Positions 46,364-54,336 of a stretch of 64,000 nt of DNA are shown in pieces (the first letter of the stretch is position 1; every line of letters starts with the position of its first letter). Location of the stretch: the NCBI GenBank assembly GCA_051418075.1, contig JBPRGG010000172.1:136535-200534 (forward strand), read 5' to 3'. The notes below the pieces were generated by a model that was given only the letters and a program-made list of their open reading frames with translations, was not told where the DNA came from and ran no database searches. This DNA is from JBPRGG01 sp051418075 (GTDB lineage Bacteria > Bacteroidota > Bacteroidia > Cytophagales > Cyclobacteriaceae). Made by a program: the position numbers and the translations under genes.

Positions 46364-46903
46364 ATGGAAAACTTGAATCTGATAAGCATCCAGGGTAAGT
46401 TTGCCCCAACCTTTTGGCTTAAAAACCTCTTTGAACCGGAGCTTTTCAATATCGTGCAATCCTTATCTTTAAAACCTGCCATTGTTATTTCCAGCCCGGC
46501 ACGTACTGATATCATTTATCAAAACCACCAGGACCTTTCCCAACCTGTATTGAAGATGTGGTGTCATTTCACCGGAAAAATTTATCAGGATCAGATTTCT
46601 AATTACTTTCATATCAAGAATGGGACCCTGAATGTGCTGGACTATTATTTTTCCAGTCTTGACTGTCTTAGCCGAAGAGAAAGGGATTTTCAATTGTATC
46701 AATCCTGTTTCAGATCTCATTATCAAATGATGCCGGCCCATCCTATTCTTACCATATTAGTAGAATGTGACCAACACCTTCATCAAAAGAAGTCTATCTT
46801 ACCAATTAAAGGAATTGGGATCAATCGAAAACCATTAAACAAAAAGATCAACCCGTCTCTGCTTAAGACCCTTGGAGTGATCGATAAAACTAACTATAAT
46901 TAA
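46364..46903 (+). CDS. Hypothetical cytoplasmic protein
   Basis: The 179-residue protein has no signal, membrane helix or motif that I recognise. Its content is mixed alpha/beta with several His and Cys residues (MWCHFTGKIYQ, LDYYFSSLDCLSRRERDFQLYQSC, HPILTILVECDQHLHQKK). Coding support is a clean ATG, length and unbiased composition. It is convergent with the small gene at 46931-47071. Confidence 0.45.
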   Translation: MENLNLISIQGKFAPTFWLKNLFEPELFNIVQSLSLKPAIVISSPARTDIIYQNHQDLSQPVLKMWCHFTGKIYQDQISNYFHIKNGTLNVLDYYFSSLDCLSRRERDFQLYQSCFRSHYQMMPAHPILTILVECDQHLHQKKSILPIKGIGINRKPLNKKINPSLLKTLGVIDKTNYN

Positions 46904-46930
46904 AATTCAATAGGGAGGCATCTATTGAGA

Positions 46931-47071
46931 CTATTTAGGTTTCTTGTTTTTATCAGGTGAATGATCATTATTTGTTTCTTCTGCCTGTTTTAATTGTTGT
47001 TGCTTTGCTACCCATCTGTCAAAAGGGCTCAGATAAATATCATCAACTTTGATGCTGTTACTCGATTTCAT
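46931..47071 (-). CDS. Short hypothetical protein
   Basis: A 46-residue frame below common length cutoffs: it opens MKSSNSIKVDDIYLSPFDRW and continues VAKQQQLKQAEETNNDHS to a basic Lys-rich end. It has a plausible ATG and soluble charged composition, but no family is recognised and no ribosome-binding signal is evident. It could be spurious. Confidence 0.35.
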   Translation of the reverse strand: MKSSNSIKVDDIYLSPFDRWVAKQQQLKQAEETNNDHSPDKNKKPK

Positions 47072-47261
47072 TAACAAAAATATTTTAAGTTCTTATTTAA
47101 TTAAACTGCTTGACCACTTTTTCTGTTGTTTTGGCAGGTTACCAAGATGTTATATTACGATGAATTTAATATTTTTACCGATAAATCACGCAATAAAAGT
47201 ATCTGGTGTAAGATTAAATAGAAATTAAACGTATTTGAAGGTCCTGACTTTTGTTACATCA

Positions 47262-48137
47262 TTAAATCTCAAACTTAAACTTTTCTCTTTGGATAAACTC
47301 TTTGAGGGTGGCAGGCTTTCTACCGGTAATTTCCTCAAATTTGGTCGAGATCTCAGGGTCCTTTTGAAACCTGGGCAAAAAATGCAGCATGATCATCACC
47401 ATGATCATACCTTTATTCACTCCTTCTTTTTTTTTGATCTGGTAGAATTTGAGAGGGTTTACACTTTGATAGTGAATGGGGTGCTGAATAACCTCATTGA
47501 TCATCCTGGTGACCTGGTAAAAATCTGTTGGCTCATAGCCGGTCAGGTCAAAGGCCTGATTTTTATAATGCTCAAATTCGTGCAAAACCCGGGCAGCAAC
47601 TTCACCAATATTTTCACCATCAACCCAATTAAAACGTGCCTTCCCGGCCGGTAAAATTATTTTTCTTTTATTTTGTATGTCCTGGTATAAGGTTGTGGTC
47701 AGGTTCTGCATAAAATATCCCGGACGAATAAAGCAATACTGCAATTCATTTTGCTTTATCAATTGTTCGATTTTATGATGTGGAATAACTTTGCTTGTTT
47801 CCACTCCCTGGACAGATAAAAATATTACCTGATTGATCTGGGCAGACTTCATTTGGCTTAGCAGGGGAACAAAATACTTTTTCACTGAGGCCAGCTGAGG
47901 GGGACGTAGTAGAAAAATACGGTCTATTTCTTTCAGGGCAGCAGTATAAGTTTCAGGCTGCTCGAAATCAAAGGTTCTTAATTGAAGTTTGGGGTATTCC
48001 TTTTTCAACCAGGAAGCTTTGGCCGGATCTCTCACCCCGGCGATCACTTGATGATCCGTATTCTGCTGAAATAAGTGTTTTATTACCTCCTGGCCGATAT
48101 TACCAGTGGCACCGGTAATTAAGATCTGCTTCATCAT
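47262..48137 (-). CDS. NmrA-type NAD(P)-binding protein
   Basis: I start at one of two adjacent ATGs (48137), since the longer frame up to 48230 adds an unconserved leader and the Rossmann motif ILITGATGNIGQEVIKHL then begins at residue 5. The 291-residue protein follows NmrA/atypical SDR proteins: VIAGVRDPAKASWL, IDRIFLLRPPQLAS, VIFLSVQGVE, CFIRPGYFMQNL and NWVDGENIGEVAARVL. It is probably a redox-sensing or sugar-nucleotide-like reductase of unknown role. No operon partners are close. Confidence 0.82.
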   Translation of the reverse strand: MMKQILITGATGNIGQEVIKHLFQQNTDHQVIAGVRDPAKASWLKKEYPKLQLRTFDFEQPETYTAALKEIDRIFLLRPPQLASVKKYFVPLLSQMKSAQINQVIFLSVQGVETSKVIPHHKIEQLIKQNELQYCFIRPGYFMQNLTTTLYQDIQNKRKIILPAGKARFNWVDGENIGEVAARVLHEFEHYKNQAFDLTGYEPTDFYQVTRMINEVIQHPIHYQSVNPLKFYQIKKKEGVNKGMIMVMIMLHFLPRFQKDPEISTKFEEITGRKPATLKEFIQREKFKFEI

Positions 48138-48288
48138 GTCTTTTTTAGATAAAACCTCAAATATATTAAAATAAATATTGCTTGTCCGGGAATATGAAAT
48201 CAGGAAATAAATTTTAATAAACTTGTCCATACATAAAATAGAAGGAAATCAATGATAATCTAAGAGGACATTTTTTGTATCTTTCGGT

Positions 48289-48855
48289 ATGGATCAGATC
48301 TCTTTGACTTTACCGGAAGATTCCATGTTGCATCAATCAGATTTGGACAAGGATTATATGGATTCTTATTATACCATTGTTCCTGATAAGATCAATATTG
48401 AAAATGCAGCGGCGGCATTCCTGGAAACTACTCCCGGATGGTTAGAAAACCTGTCCAATTGGAAAGATCAGATCGTGATGAACTACCAGCAAAAAGATCC
48501 TGAAGAAATCGAGCAGCTGGGCCAAAGGTTTAGTCATCCGGAATTTGAACCGGGAAAGAAGGCTGGCAATTTCATGGTGTTTCAAAAGACAGAAAATGAG
48601 ATGATCTTAGGAAGGGATGACAAACACTTGAGTTTCAGGGTGTCTCTTTATTTTTTAAAACAACCAGATCCCCCTAAGCATCATAAATACCTGGTTATTT
48701 CTACCCTGGTACAGGTAAATAACTGGATGGGCAAGCTCTTTTTTTTTCCGGTTAAACCTTTCCATCAGGAAATGGCTCCTTATACAACTAATCAGATTGG
48801 AATGAAACTAAAGGATCCTGACTATCGGAAAAAAGTTCTGAAAATCGATGTTTAG
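48289..48855 (+). CDS. DUF2867 domain-containing protein
   Basis: The 188-residue protein shows DUF2867 features: DSYYTIVPD, an AAAAFLETTPGWLENLSNWKDQIV segment, EMILGRDDKHLSFRVSLYF, STLVQVNNWMGKLFFFPVKPFHQEM. The family is of unknown function and often occurs beside NmrA-like proteins, as here (divergent, 151 bases apart). It converges on the envelope sensor gene, with only 8 bases between the stops. Confidence 0.8.
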   Translation: MDQISLTLPEDSMLHQSDLDKDYMDSYYTIVPDKINIENAAAAFLETTPGWLENLSNWKDQIVMNYQQKDPEEIEQLGQRFSHPEFEPGKKAGNFMVFQKTENEMILGRDDKHLSFRVSLYFLKQPDPPKHHKYLVISTLVQVNNWMGKLFFFPVKPFHQEMAPYTTNQIGMKLKDPDYRKKVLKIDV

Positions 48856-48863
48856 CCATTCCA

Positions 48864-50072
48864 TTATTTAATCAGGTATCCCAATCCAACATTAAAAATA
48901 AGTTGGTTAAAGGTGCGCTGATCCAATCCCTGTGGAGTTAAGCCAATTTGATAATTCATTTCACCAGAAATGCTGGCCCGGTCATTAAGTTCATACTGCA
49001 ATCCTATCATTGCACCTGCAGTACCCAGATTAAATTTTTTACGAGGCGACCTGGCATTTACATTATATTCATTGATCTGTCCATTTTCTATACTTATATA
49101 TTTATAGTTAAATTCCTGAGAAATGATCCAGTCCAGGGTGATTCCGGCTCCTGCGATCAAGCTCCATTTATTGGTCAGATATTCATACCGCCTGTAATAT
49201 ACCGGAAATTGTAAAACCTGCATGGTACTCACTATTTGATCAGGGGAGCCCTGTAGACCAGGATAACTGCTGAGGTCTGATAGTCTGAATTTGTCCGGAT
49301 CAGAGGTGTCATCCAATAAATATTGTAATTGAAAGTAACTAATTCCCAATTGTAAACGATCGTAGGGCTTTTTAAAAATTTCAGCCGACAAATACAGCGA
49401 ATTATTCAGATAGGTTAATCCTTCATCTATATAGGGGATCCTTATGCCAGTACCTCCACTTAAATTAATTCTCAGAGGTTCATATTTTGTACGTTTTACC
49501 ACTTTATTTCTTCCAGACCCGGCAAAGGCAATTTTCAAACTCGTATTCCATGAAATTGGCTTAAATTGCGGGGCTAAAGGATCATAAAACTTATAATTTC
49601 TTTGTTTGTTTATCTGTTGATCCAGGATGGAGGCAGTGGGATCAATTGCAGTGGGATCATTTAATGAGTGATAGGCGCTGCTTAAAAAGTTCCTTTTTTG
49701 TGAGTTGGAAGCTGCATAAGTTGAGCCAGGCCTGGAAGTATACACCAATTTTTCGATGTAAACTGTATCATAGCGAATGATGGTATCGGTAACGATGAGC
49801 TTTTCAGGAGTATTTTTTAAAGGCAGTCCGGGTTGAAGATTTGCATTTTCAGTTGGATTATTAGTTTTGTTTAAATTATCCCAGCCCCAGAGTATATTGA
49901 TCAGGGTGGCCAGGGTAAGGCCGCCTATGATTAACCAGCGGGACCAGGGCCAGCCGGTGGAGCGATAAGCTTTCAATTTACTATTAAATTCCTGCCAATA
50001 GGATTCTTGATAAGCCGGATCCAGTTCATCCAGTTTTTGCCTAAATAAGTCATCAAATTGATTATCATCCAT
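48864..50072 (-). CDS. Trans-envelope protein: anti-sigma-like N-terminus, one membrane helix and C-terminal outer-membrane beta-barrel
   Basis: I start at ATG 50072 (402 residues), which overlaps the sigma-factor stop by 8 bases, rather than the TTG at 50099. The first 44 residues are cytoplasmic-like (FDDLFRQKLDELDPAYQESYW), one helix follows (RWLIIGGLTLATLINILWGW, about residues 45-64), then a low-complexity linker (about 65-180) that could cross the periplasm. Residues about 200-402 are amphipathic strands ending YQIGL...NVGLGYLIK, typical of an outer-membrane barrel. Its position right after the ECF sigma gene and the translational overlap suggest it is the anti-sigma partner that reads outer-membrane state. 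Confidence 0.7.
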   Translation of the reverse strand: MDDNQFDDLFRQKLDELDPAYQESYWQEFNSKLKAYRSTGWPWSRWLIIGGLTLATLINILWGWDNLNKTNNPTENANLQPGLPLKNTPEKLIVTDTIIRYDTVYIEKLVYTSRPGSTYAASNSQKRNFLSSAYHSLNDPTAIDPTASILDQQINKQRNYKFYDPLAPQFKPISWNTSLKIAFAGSGRNKVVKRTKYEPLRINLSGGTGIRIPYIDEGLTYLNNSLYLSAEIFKKPYDRLQLGISYFQLQYLLDDTSDPDKFRLSDLSSYPGLQGSPDQIVSTMQVLQFPVYYRRYEYLTNKWSLIAGAGITLDWIISQEFNYKYISIENGQINEYNVNARSPRKKFNLGTAGAMIGLQYELNDRASISGEMNYQIGLTPQGLDQRTFNQLIFNVGLGYLIK

Positions 50073-50628
50073 AAAGACGCGTATTTTTGTCGCTTTCAAC
50101 CAACATTTTTTTGAGTTTTAGCCTTGCCTTGGCCAGGTTAGATTTTGATGTTCCCTCACTGATTTCTAATTTTTCGGCTATCTCACGATGGTTATAGCCA
50201 TCAATAACATACAAGTTGAATACCACCTTGTAAGAAGGAGGCAAACTATTTACTAACTGGAGGATCTCTTTGGCTGATAATTGCTGAAATATATCAGGAT
50301 TCATAGCCAGACCATCAGCATGACTGATCTCCAGTTGGTGATAATGCCAATGATTTTTTCTGAAATGATCAATGGAAGCATTGATCATGATCTTTCTGAC
50401 CCAACCAAGGAAGGATTTTTCCGGATCAAACTTATCAAGTTTGGTGAAAATTTTTAAAAAACCATCATGGGCTATCTCTCTGGCCTCCTCATCAGTTTTG
50501 GCATACCTCAAACAAATCTTCATCGCAAAACCAAACAAATTTTGATACAGCTCTTGCTGGCATTGCTTGTTGTTTTTTTTGCATTCGTTTATTAAAGGCA
50601 GTAGTATGGTTTTATTATTAAAATCCAT
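50065..50628 (-). CDS. ECF-family RNA polymerase sigma factor
   Basis: The 187-residue protein has sigma region 2 (GFAMKICLRYAKTDEEAREIAHDGFLKIFTKLDKFDPEKSF, about 29-70; the DGFLKIF segment is the -10 recognition helix) and region 4 (LPPSYKVVFNLYVIDGYNHREIAEKLEISEGTSKSNLAKARLKLKK, about 130-175, with the -35 helix-turn-helix). There is no region 3 or other domain. It overlaps its downstream envelope partner by 8 bases. The same two-box sequence lies directly upstream of it and of two lipoprotein units, which points to autoregulation. The -10 element ends about 7 bases before the start codon, so the transcript would be nearly leaderless. Confidence 0.93.
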   Translation of the reverse strand: MDFNNKTILLPLINECKKNNKQCQQELYQNLFGFAMKICLRYAKTDEEAREIAHDGFLKIFTKLDKFDPEKSFLGWVRKIMINASIDHFRKNHWHYHQLEISHADGLAMNPDIFQQLSAKEILQLVNSLPPSYKVVFNLYVIDGYNHREIAEKLEISEGTSKSNLAKARLKLKKMLVESDKNTRLYG

Positions 50629-50634
50629 TTTAAT

Positions 50635-50666
50635 GAATCACGGTGGAATTTGGGAAAGCGTTGCCT
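50635..50666 (-). promoter_or_regulatory. Candidate ECF-sigma promoter for the sigma/anti-sigma operon (copy A)
   Basis: On the minus strand the boxes read AGGCAAC (50660-50666), TTTC after 2 bases, then CCGTG (50639-50643) after 10 bases and a TTC (50635-50637). The same boxes with identical spacing occur upstream of 50819 and 52411. GGCAAC and CCGT are read as -35 and -10 elements. No TAnnTTTG box replaces it. Confidence 0.78.
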
Positions 50667-50744
50667 GGTCTGAAATAATTTTTAAAAGAACAAAGACTGA
50701 ATTATTTTTGTTTAAAAAATTCTTGAAATAATATAACAACCTGC

Positions 50745-50776
50745 AGGCAACCGTTTCGAAAAAACTTCCGTGGTCC
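50745..50776 (+). promoter_or_regulatory. Candidate ECF-sigma promoter for the lipocalin-repeat lipoprotein (copy B)
   Basis: AGGCAAC (50745-50751), N2, TTTC, N10, CCGTG (50768-50772) and TCC. The ATG of the lipoprotein is 42 bases downstream. Spacing equals that of copies A and C to the base. Confidence 0.78.
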
Positions 50777-50818
50777 TTTATATAATGAAAACCTCTCATG
50801 ATTCAAAATTTATACCTG

Positions 50819-52315
50819 ATGAAAAGAATAGCTTTATTCATTATAATCATATTGACCACAATTGCCTGCAGCAAAGTAATAAATGATATAGAAGAGGATA
50901 ATAAGAGAGAAGGCATTATAATAGATCCCACTTTACTGCAACAAAAATGGGATATCACTTTTTTCAGGGAATTTGGACAGGTGCAAACCAATCGATTTGA
51001 CCAGGCCAGCCTAAGCCTCCTTCCTGGAGGATCTTTGCAGCTTCGGATTGCTCAGGATCTTTATGAAGGTAACTGGGCTTTGTCAGCCAACAACAGGCTG
51101 CTGGTAATTCGGATTAACCAATCTGGCAAACCCCAGGAGGATTTGAATAATGACTGGGTAGTAACCGAACTCAGTCAAAATTCCCTCAGGATCATTGAAG
51201 AAGATCTGGAAGATGATGCAGAATTTCACTTTGAAAAGTCAATACCAAAGCAATATGATTGGTCATTACTCAACCAGGACTGGCAGATCATGTCTTTTAC
51301 CAAAGACTCGGAAGAGATATCTCCGCTTTATAATGATTTTATTATCAGTTTTACCGGCCCTAATGAATATTTGATCACCCAGCTCAATGAAATAATAATT
51401 CCATTAACATTTGATTTGGACCAAACTACAGCCATGATCAGGCTCAATAATGGTGATGATGCTGAATTTATACCCGATCCTATTTTTAGGAACTGGTTGA
51501 TTGATGAACTATCAGAACAGGAAATGATCTGGTCATCTGGTTCGGAAAAAGTGCTGCTGAGAAAATTTACCGGTGAAATAAACCGGGATCCAAAAGTATT
51601 TGATCAGCAAAGGTTGAAAGGAGTGTGGCAGATATTTTATTATCTTAAAGACAATGAAGATTATTCAGATTTGATAGGTCAGCCTTTGCTGAGGCTGGCT
51701 GATCAAGCTGAATTGAACCTTAAATTGGACAACGGCCTGGTATTTCCGGGCAATTGGGAATTTGATCTGAATCAGGATCGCATAAATATAAATCTGGAAC
51801 TGGAAGATAATTACCTGGATGACCTTGATGATGACTGGGAGATCTATTATTTGTCTGATGACACACTTAAAATGATTGAATTGGGTGACCCGGATACCGA
51901 AGTACAGCTGGTGAAAAAGCAAGTATCCTTTTTGCCCTATCCGGACCAATTAATTGATTCCTGGAAACTGACTGGTATTAACAATAATAGTGATGACGAT
52001 AGTGAGGATGATGATAGTGATGATAGTGATGATGAGGAAGGCGACGATGATGATCAGGACCATGACACCAGTTCCTATGATGATCTCACTTTGAAGTTTA
52101 TGGATGATTTAAGTCTTGAAGTAATTCAGCCAGATTTTAATTTATCCGGGACCTGGAATGTAAACGCTGATCAGTTGGAGGTCAGCCTGCCGCAGAATGA
52201 GCAACTGGTGTTTTTATCAGGAACCTGGTTTATCAGCCAGATTTCAAATAAAAAGATCATTTTGCAGAAGAATGATGATGATGATGATGAAATTGAATTA
52301 ATCCTGGAAAAATAA
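50819..52315 (+). CDS. Lipoprotein of four lipocalin-like repeats with an Asp-rich insert
   Basis: I use ATG 50819 (498 residues), since it opens the lipoprotein signal MKRIALFIIIILTTIACSK (lipobox TIAC); an ATG at 50798 would add seven residues. Four units of roughly 110 residues repeat the pattern W-x-I (WDITFF, WQIMSF, WQIFYY, WKLTGI), then GNW/GTW and a closing strand ending EKVLLRK-, VQLVKK- or IILQK-like. They resemble lipocalin-like beta-domains. The fourth unit carries an internal acidic insert (mostly Asp/Glu/Ser, about 388-412) and the C-terminus has DDDDDE. It is preceded by the two-box promoter; a copy of the promoter for the next gene begins 9 bases after its stop. Confidence 0.65.
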   Translation: MKRIALFIIIILTTIACSKVINDIEEDNKREGIIIDPTLLQQKWDITFFREFGQVQTNRFDQASLSLLPGGSLQLRIAQDLYEGNWALSANNRLLVIRINQSGKPQEDLNNDWVVTELSQNSLRIIEEDLEDDAEFHFEKSIPKQYDWSLLNQDWQIMSFTKDSEEISPLYNDFIISFTGPNEYLITQLNEIIIPLTFDLDQTTAMIRLNNGDDAEFIPDPIFRNWLIDELSEQEMIWSSGSEKVLLRKFTGEINRDPKVFDQQRLKGVWQIFYYLKDNEDYSDLIGQPLLRLADQAELNLKLDNGLVFPGNWEFDLNQDRININLELEDNYLDDLDDDWEIYYLSDDTLKMIELGDPDTEVQLVKKQVSFLPYPDQLIDSWKLTGINNNSDDDSEDDDSDDSDDEEGDDDDQDHDTSSYDDLTLKFMDDLSLEVIQPDFNLSGTWNVNADQLEVSLPQNEQLVFLSGTWFISQISNKKIILQKNDDDDDEIELILEK

Positions 52316-52323
52316 TTTTTCTA

Positions 52324-52355
52324 AGGCAACTGTTTCTGAAAATATGCCGTGCTTC
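52324..52355 (+). promoter_or_regulatory. Candidate ECF-sigma promoter for the PepSY lipoprotein unit (copy C)
   Basis: AGGCAAC (52324-52330), N2, TTTC, N10, CCGTG (52347-52351), N, TTC. It starts 9 bases after the preceding stop, so the PepSY unit does not depend on read-through from the lipocalin gene. The ATG at 52411 is 56 bases downstream. Confidence 0.78.
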
Positions 52356-52410
52356 TAATTGAAGATATAATAATACAAACCCTTTGTTCAACCTTTAAAT
52401 TTACCATTAA

Positions 52411-53535
52411 ATGAAAAAATACATTGTTACATGTTTATTGCTGACCAGTATCCTGGTCGGTTGTCAGAATGACGAAGTGATGAATCCATTTAGCCGTTTT
52501 GAAATAGAAAGTTTTGCCGATATTTCTCCGGACCAATTTCAGCAGCTAGAGACACCTTATGAAAGCTATTTCCAAAATGGAAGATTAGCTGCTGTAAAAG
52601 ATGAAGATGATGCAGTAGCTGTTATTAAATCAATTTTTAATAACATTCTCATTATTGAGGTAGAAGAAATTACTGAAAGGGGAATACTGGCCTGGGAAAT
52701 TGAATTTAAAACAGCAGATGGAGCAAAAATAGAACTGGTGATAGCTCAGGACTCATTTCGAATCATTGAAATGGAAGGGCAATCAGGGCCATTTAATTAC
52801 CAGATAGAGCCGGAGGGTAGCTTCATAACTTTAAAGCAAGCACTTGAAACAGCCCTGGCTGAAATTAATGGTGAGTTGATTAGATGGGAACTTGAGCTTG
52901 AAGAAGATGATGAATGGGAATATGAACTTCATATCAGACAAAACGGAAAAATTCTGGAAGTGGAAATTGACGCATTTCAAAATACTGTATTGGCCATTAA
53001 ACAAATAGAAGATGATGACTTGGATGATTATGAAGAATATTTTGAAAAGCCCGGCGAGGATGTGCCTTCTGAGGTTTTAGACCAGGTGAATGCACTGATC
53101 CAGGGCAACATCATTAATACCGAATTTGATGACGATGCGTATGAAATTTATGTTCAGACAGAGTCAGGTGCTGTGGTGGAGTTTTATTTTGATGAATCTG
53201 GTCAAATGGAGGAGATTGAAGGAGAAAATGGCCCCTTTGATTATGATTTTGGGGCCATAACTGGATTAATAAGCTTCGCAAAAGCTAAACAAATAGCTTT
53301 GCAACTGACCGATCATGCGGGTGAGATAGAAGAATGGAGCCTGGACCTGAGAGATGACCCGCCCTATTATGAATTTGAACTGGAGGGTGATGGGAAAGAG
53401 TGGGAAATTGAATTGAATGCCCAGAATGGGGATGTTCTGGATATTGATTATCCGGATTCAGAAGATGACCAGCATGATGATGACAACGATGATGACGATC
53501 AGGACGAAGATGACAATGATCAGGATGATGATTAA
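52411..53535 (+). CDS. PepSY-repeat lipoprotein with an Asp-rich tail
   Basis: The 374-residue protein has a lipoprotein signal (YIVTCLLLTSILVGCQND) and about three to four PepSY-like units: IEVEEITERGILAWEIEF, then EGSFITLKQALETALAEINGELIRWELEL, then NTEFDDDAYEIYVQ, and GLISFAKAKQIALQLTDHAGEIEEWSLDL. Each unit ends in a strand-turn-strand. PepSY domains in bacteria usually inhibit proteases or bind other periplasmic proteins. The last 30 residues are nearly all Asp/Glu, from GAT/GAC repeats in the DNA. It is followed after 73 bases by a shorter paralogue, without a promoter copy between them. Confidence 0.72.
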   Translation: MKKYIVTCLLLTSILVGCQNDEVMNPFSRFEIESFADISPDQFQQLETPYESYFQNGRLAAVKDEDDAVAVIKSIFNNILIIEVEEITERGILAWEIEFKTADGAKIELVIAQDSFRIIEMEGQSGPFNYQIEPEGSFITLKQALETALAEINGELIRWELELEEDDEWEYELHIRQNGKILEVEIDAFQNTVLAIKQIEDDDLDDYEEYFEKPGEDVPSEVLDQVNALIQGNIINTEFDDDAYEIYVQTESGAVVEFYFDESGQMEEIEGENGPFDYDFGAITGLISFAKAKQIALQLTDHAGEIEEWSLDLRDDPPYYEFELEGDGKEWEIELNAQNGDVLDIDYPDSEDDQHDDDNDDDDQDEDDNDQDDD

Positions 53536-53608
53536 TAAATGCCTGATTACAAGGGATATGCATCCCGGAAATTTTAATAATTATACTATAATCCAAACCA
53601 ATAGCCAG

Positions 53609-54283
53609 ATGAAAATCACATTAAAAATATTTATGATCCTGATGGCAGGATTTGCTTTGCTATCCTGCGACTCAGAGGACAACATGATAAAAAAACCGGA
53701 GCCAGAAATGAATCTGTCTCTAAATATCTTACAAAACCTGCAAACGCCTTATCAGCATATCTTTAACCCATCCAAAAGCACAAGTGGCAGGATAATGGAT
53801 GATGAAATTAAAACTTCTATAATGGAAAAAGTGAAGGAAGTTTTTACCCAGGCTGTTTTTGTAGATGATATTGATGATGAGATAGAAAGAGGAATACCGG
53901 TTTGGGAAGTTGAAATAGAGCTTTCCAATGGGGGGGATATCGATTTTTATATTTCCAAAGATCTCCTGGAGGTAGTGAAGATAGAAGGTGATGATGACTT
54001 TGAAGGAATAGAAGTGAACCCGGGTGGAGATTTTATCACTTTGTCTGAAGCAGTGGCAGCAGCCAAGAATACCTATAATGGAGAAATTGAAGAATGGGAA
54101 TTAGAATTGGATAATGGTACTTCCTGGATGTATGAATTTGAATTTGAAGATGATGGAGCATATGATGATCCTGAGGTTCATGTAGATGCTTTTTCAGGTA
54201 ATGTAGATGCTGTATATCTGGACACAGATGATAATGATGATGATGACGATGACGAAGATGATGACAGTGACGATGATGATTAA
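53609..54283 (+). CDS. PepSY-like lipoprotein (short paralogue) with an Asp-rich tail
   Basis: I start at ATG 53609 (224 residues), the first Met of the signal peptide MKITLKIFMILMAGFALLSCDSE; the longer frame to 53417 overlaps the previous gene in another frame and reads as Met/Thr/Ile noise. The mature protein has two PepSY-like units (ERGIPVWEVEIELSNGGDIDF; then GGDFITLSEAVAAAKNTYNG and EIEEWELELDNGTSW) and a C-terminal run of about 20 Asp/Glu/Ser residues. It mirrors the first half of the neighbouring protein, so one is a duplicate. A clear hairpin terminator follows. Confidence 0.72.
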   Translation: MKITLKIFMILMAGFALLSCDSEDNMIKKPEPEMNLSLNILQNLQTPYQHIFNPSKSTSGRIMDDEIKTSIMEKVKEVFTQAVFVDDIDDEIERGIPVWEVEIELSNGGDIDFYISKDLLEVVKIEGDDDFEGIEVNPGGDFITLSEAVAAAKNTYNGEIEEWELELDNGTSWMYEFEFEDDGAYDDPEVHVDAFSGNVDAVYLDTDDNDDDDDDEDDDSDDDD

Positions 54284-54302
54284 GCATAAAGTCCATCTTC
54301 AC

Positions 54303-54336
54303 AAAAGGAGTCAACCAGTTCGGTGGACTCCTTTTT
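54303..54336 (+). terminator. Terminator after the PepSY lipoprotein unit
   Basis: AAAAGGAGTC (54303-54312) pairs with GACTCCTTTT (54326-54335) around a loop that includes CGG, with a T-tract on the plus strand. It closes the regulon unit at 54283. Confidence 0.85.

Noticed and set aside
53417..53608. N-terminal extension of the short PepSY gene
   Set aside because: It overlaps the preceding gene in another frame and is a Met/Ile/Thr-rich shadow of GAT repeats. The signal peptide begins at 53609.
53285..54314. His-rich antisense frames
   Set aside because: They are the complement of Asp-rich GAT/GAC tracts and have no independent signal.
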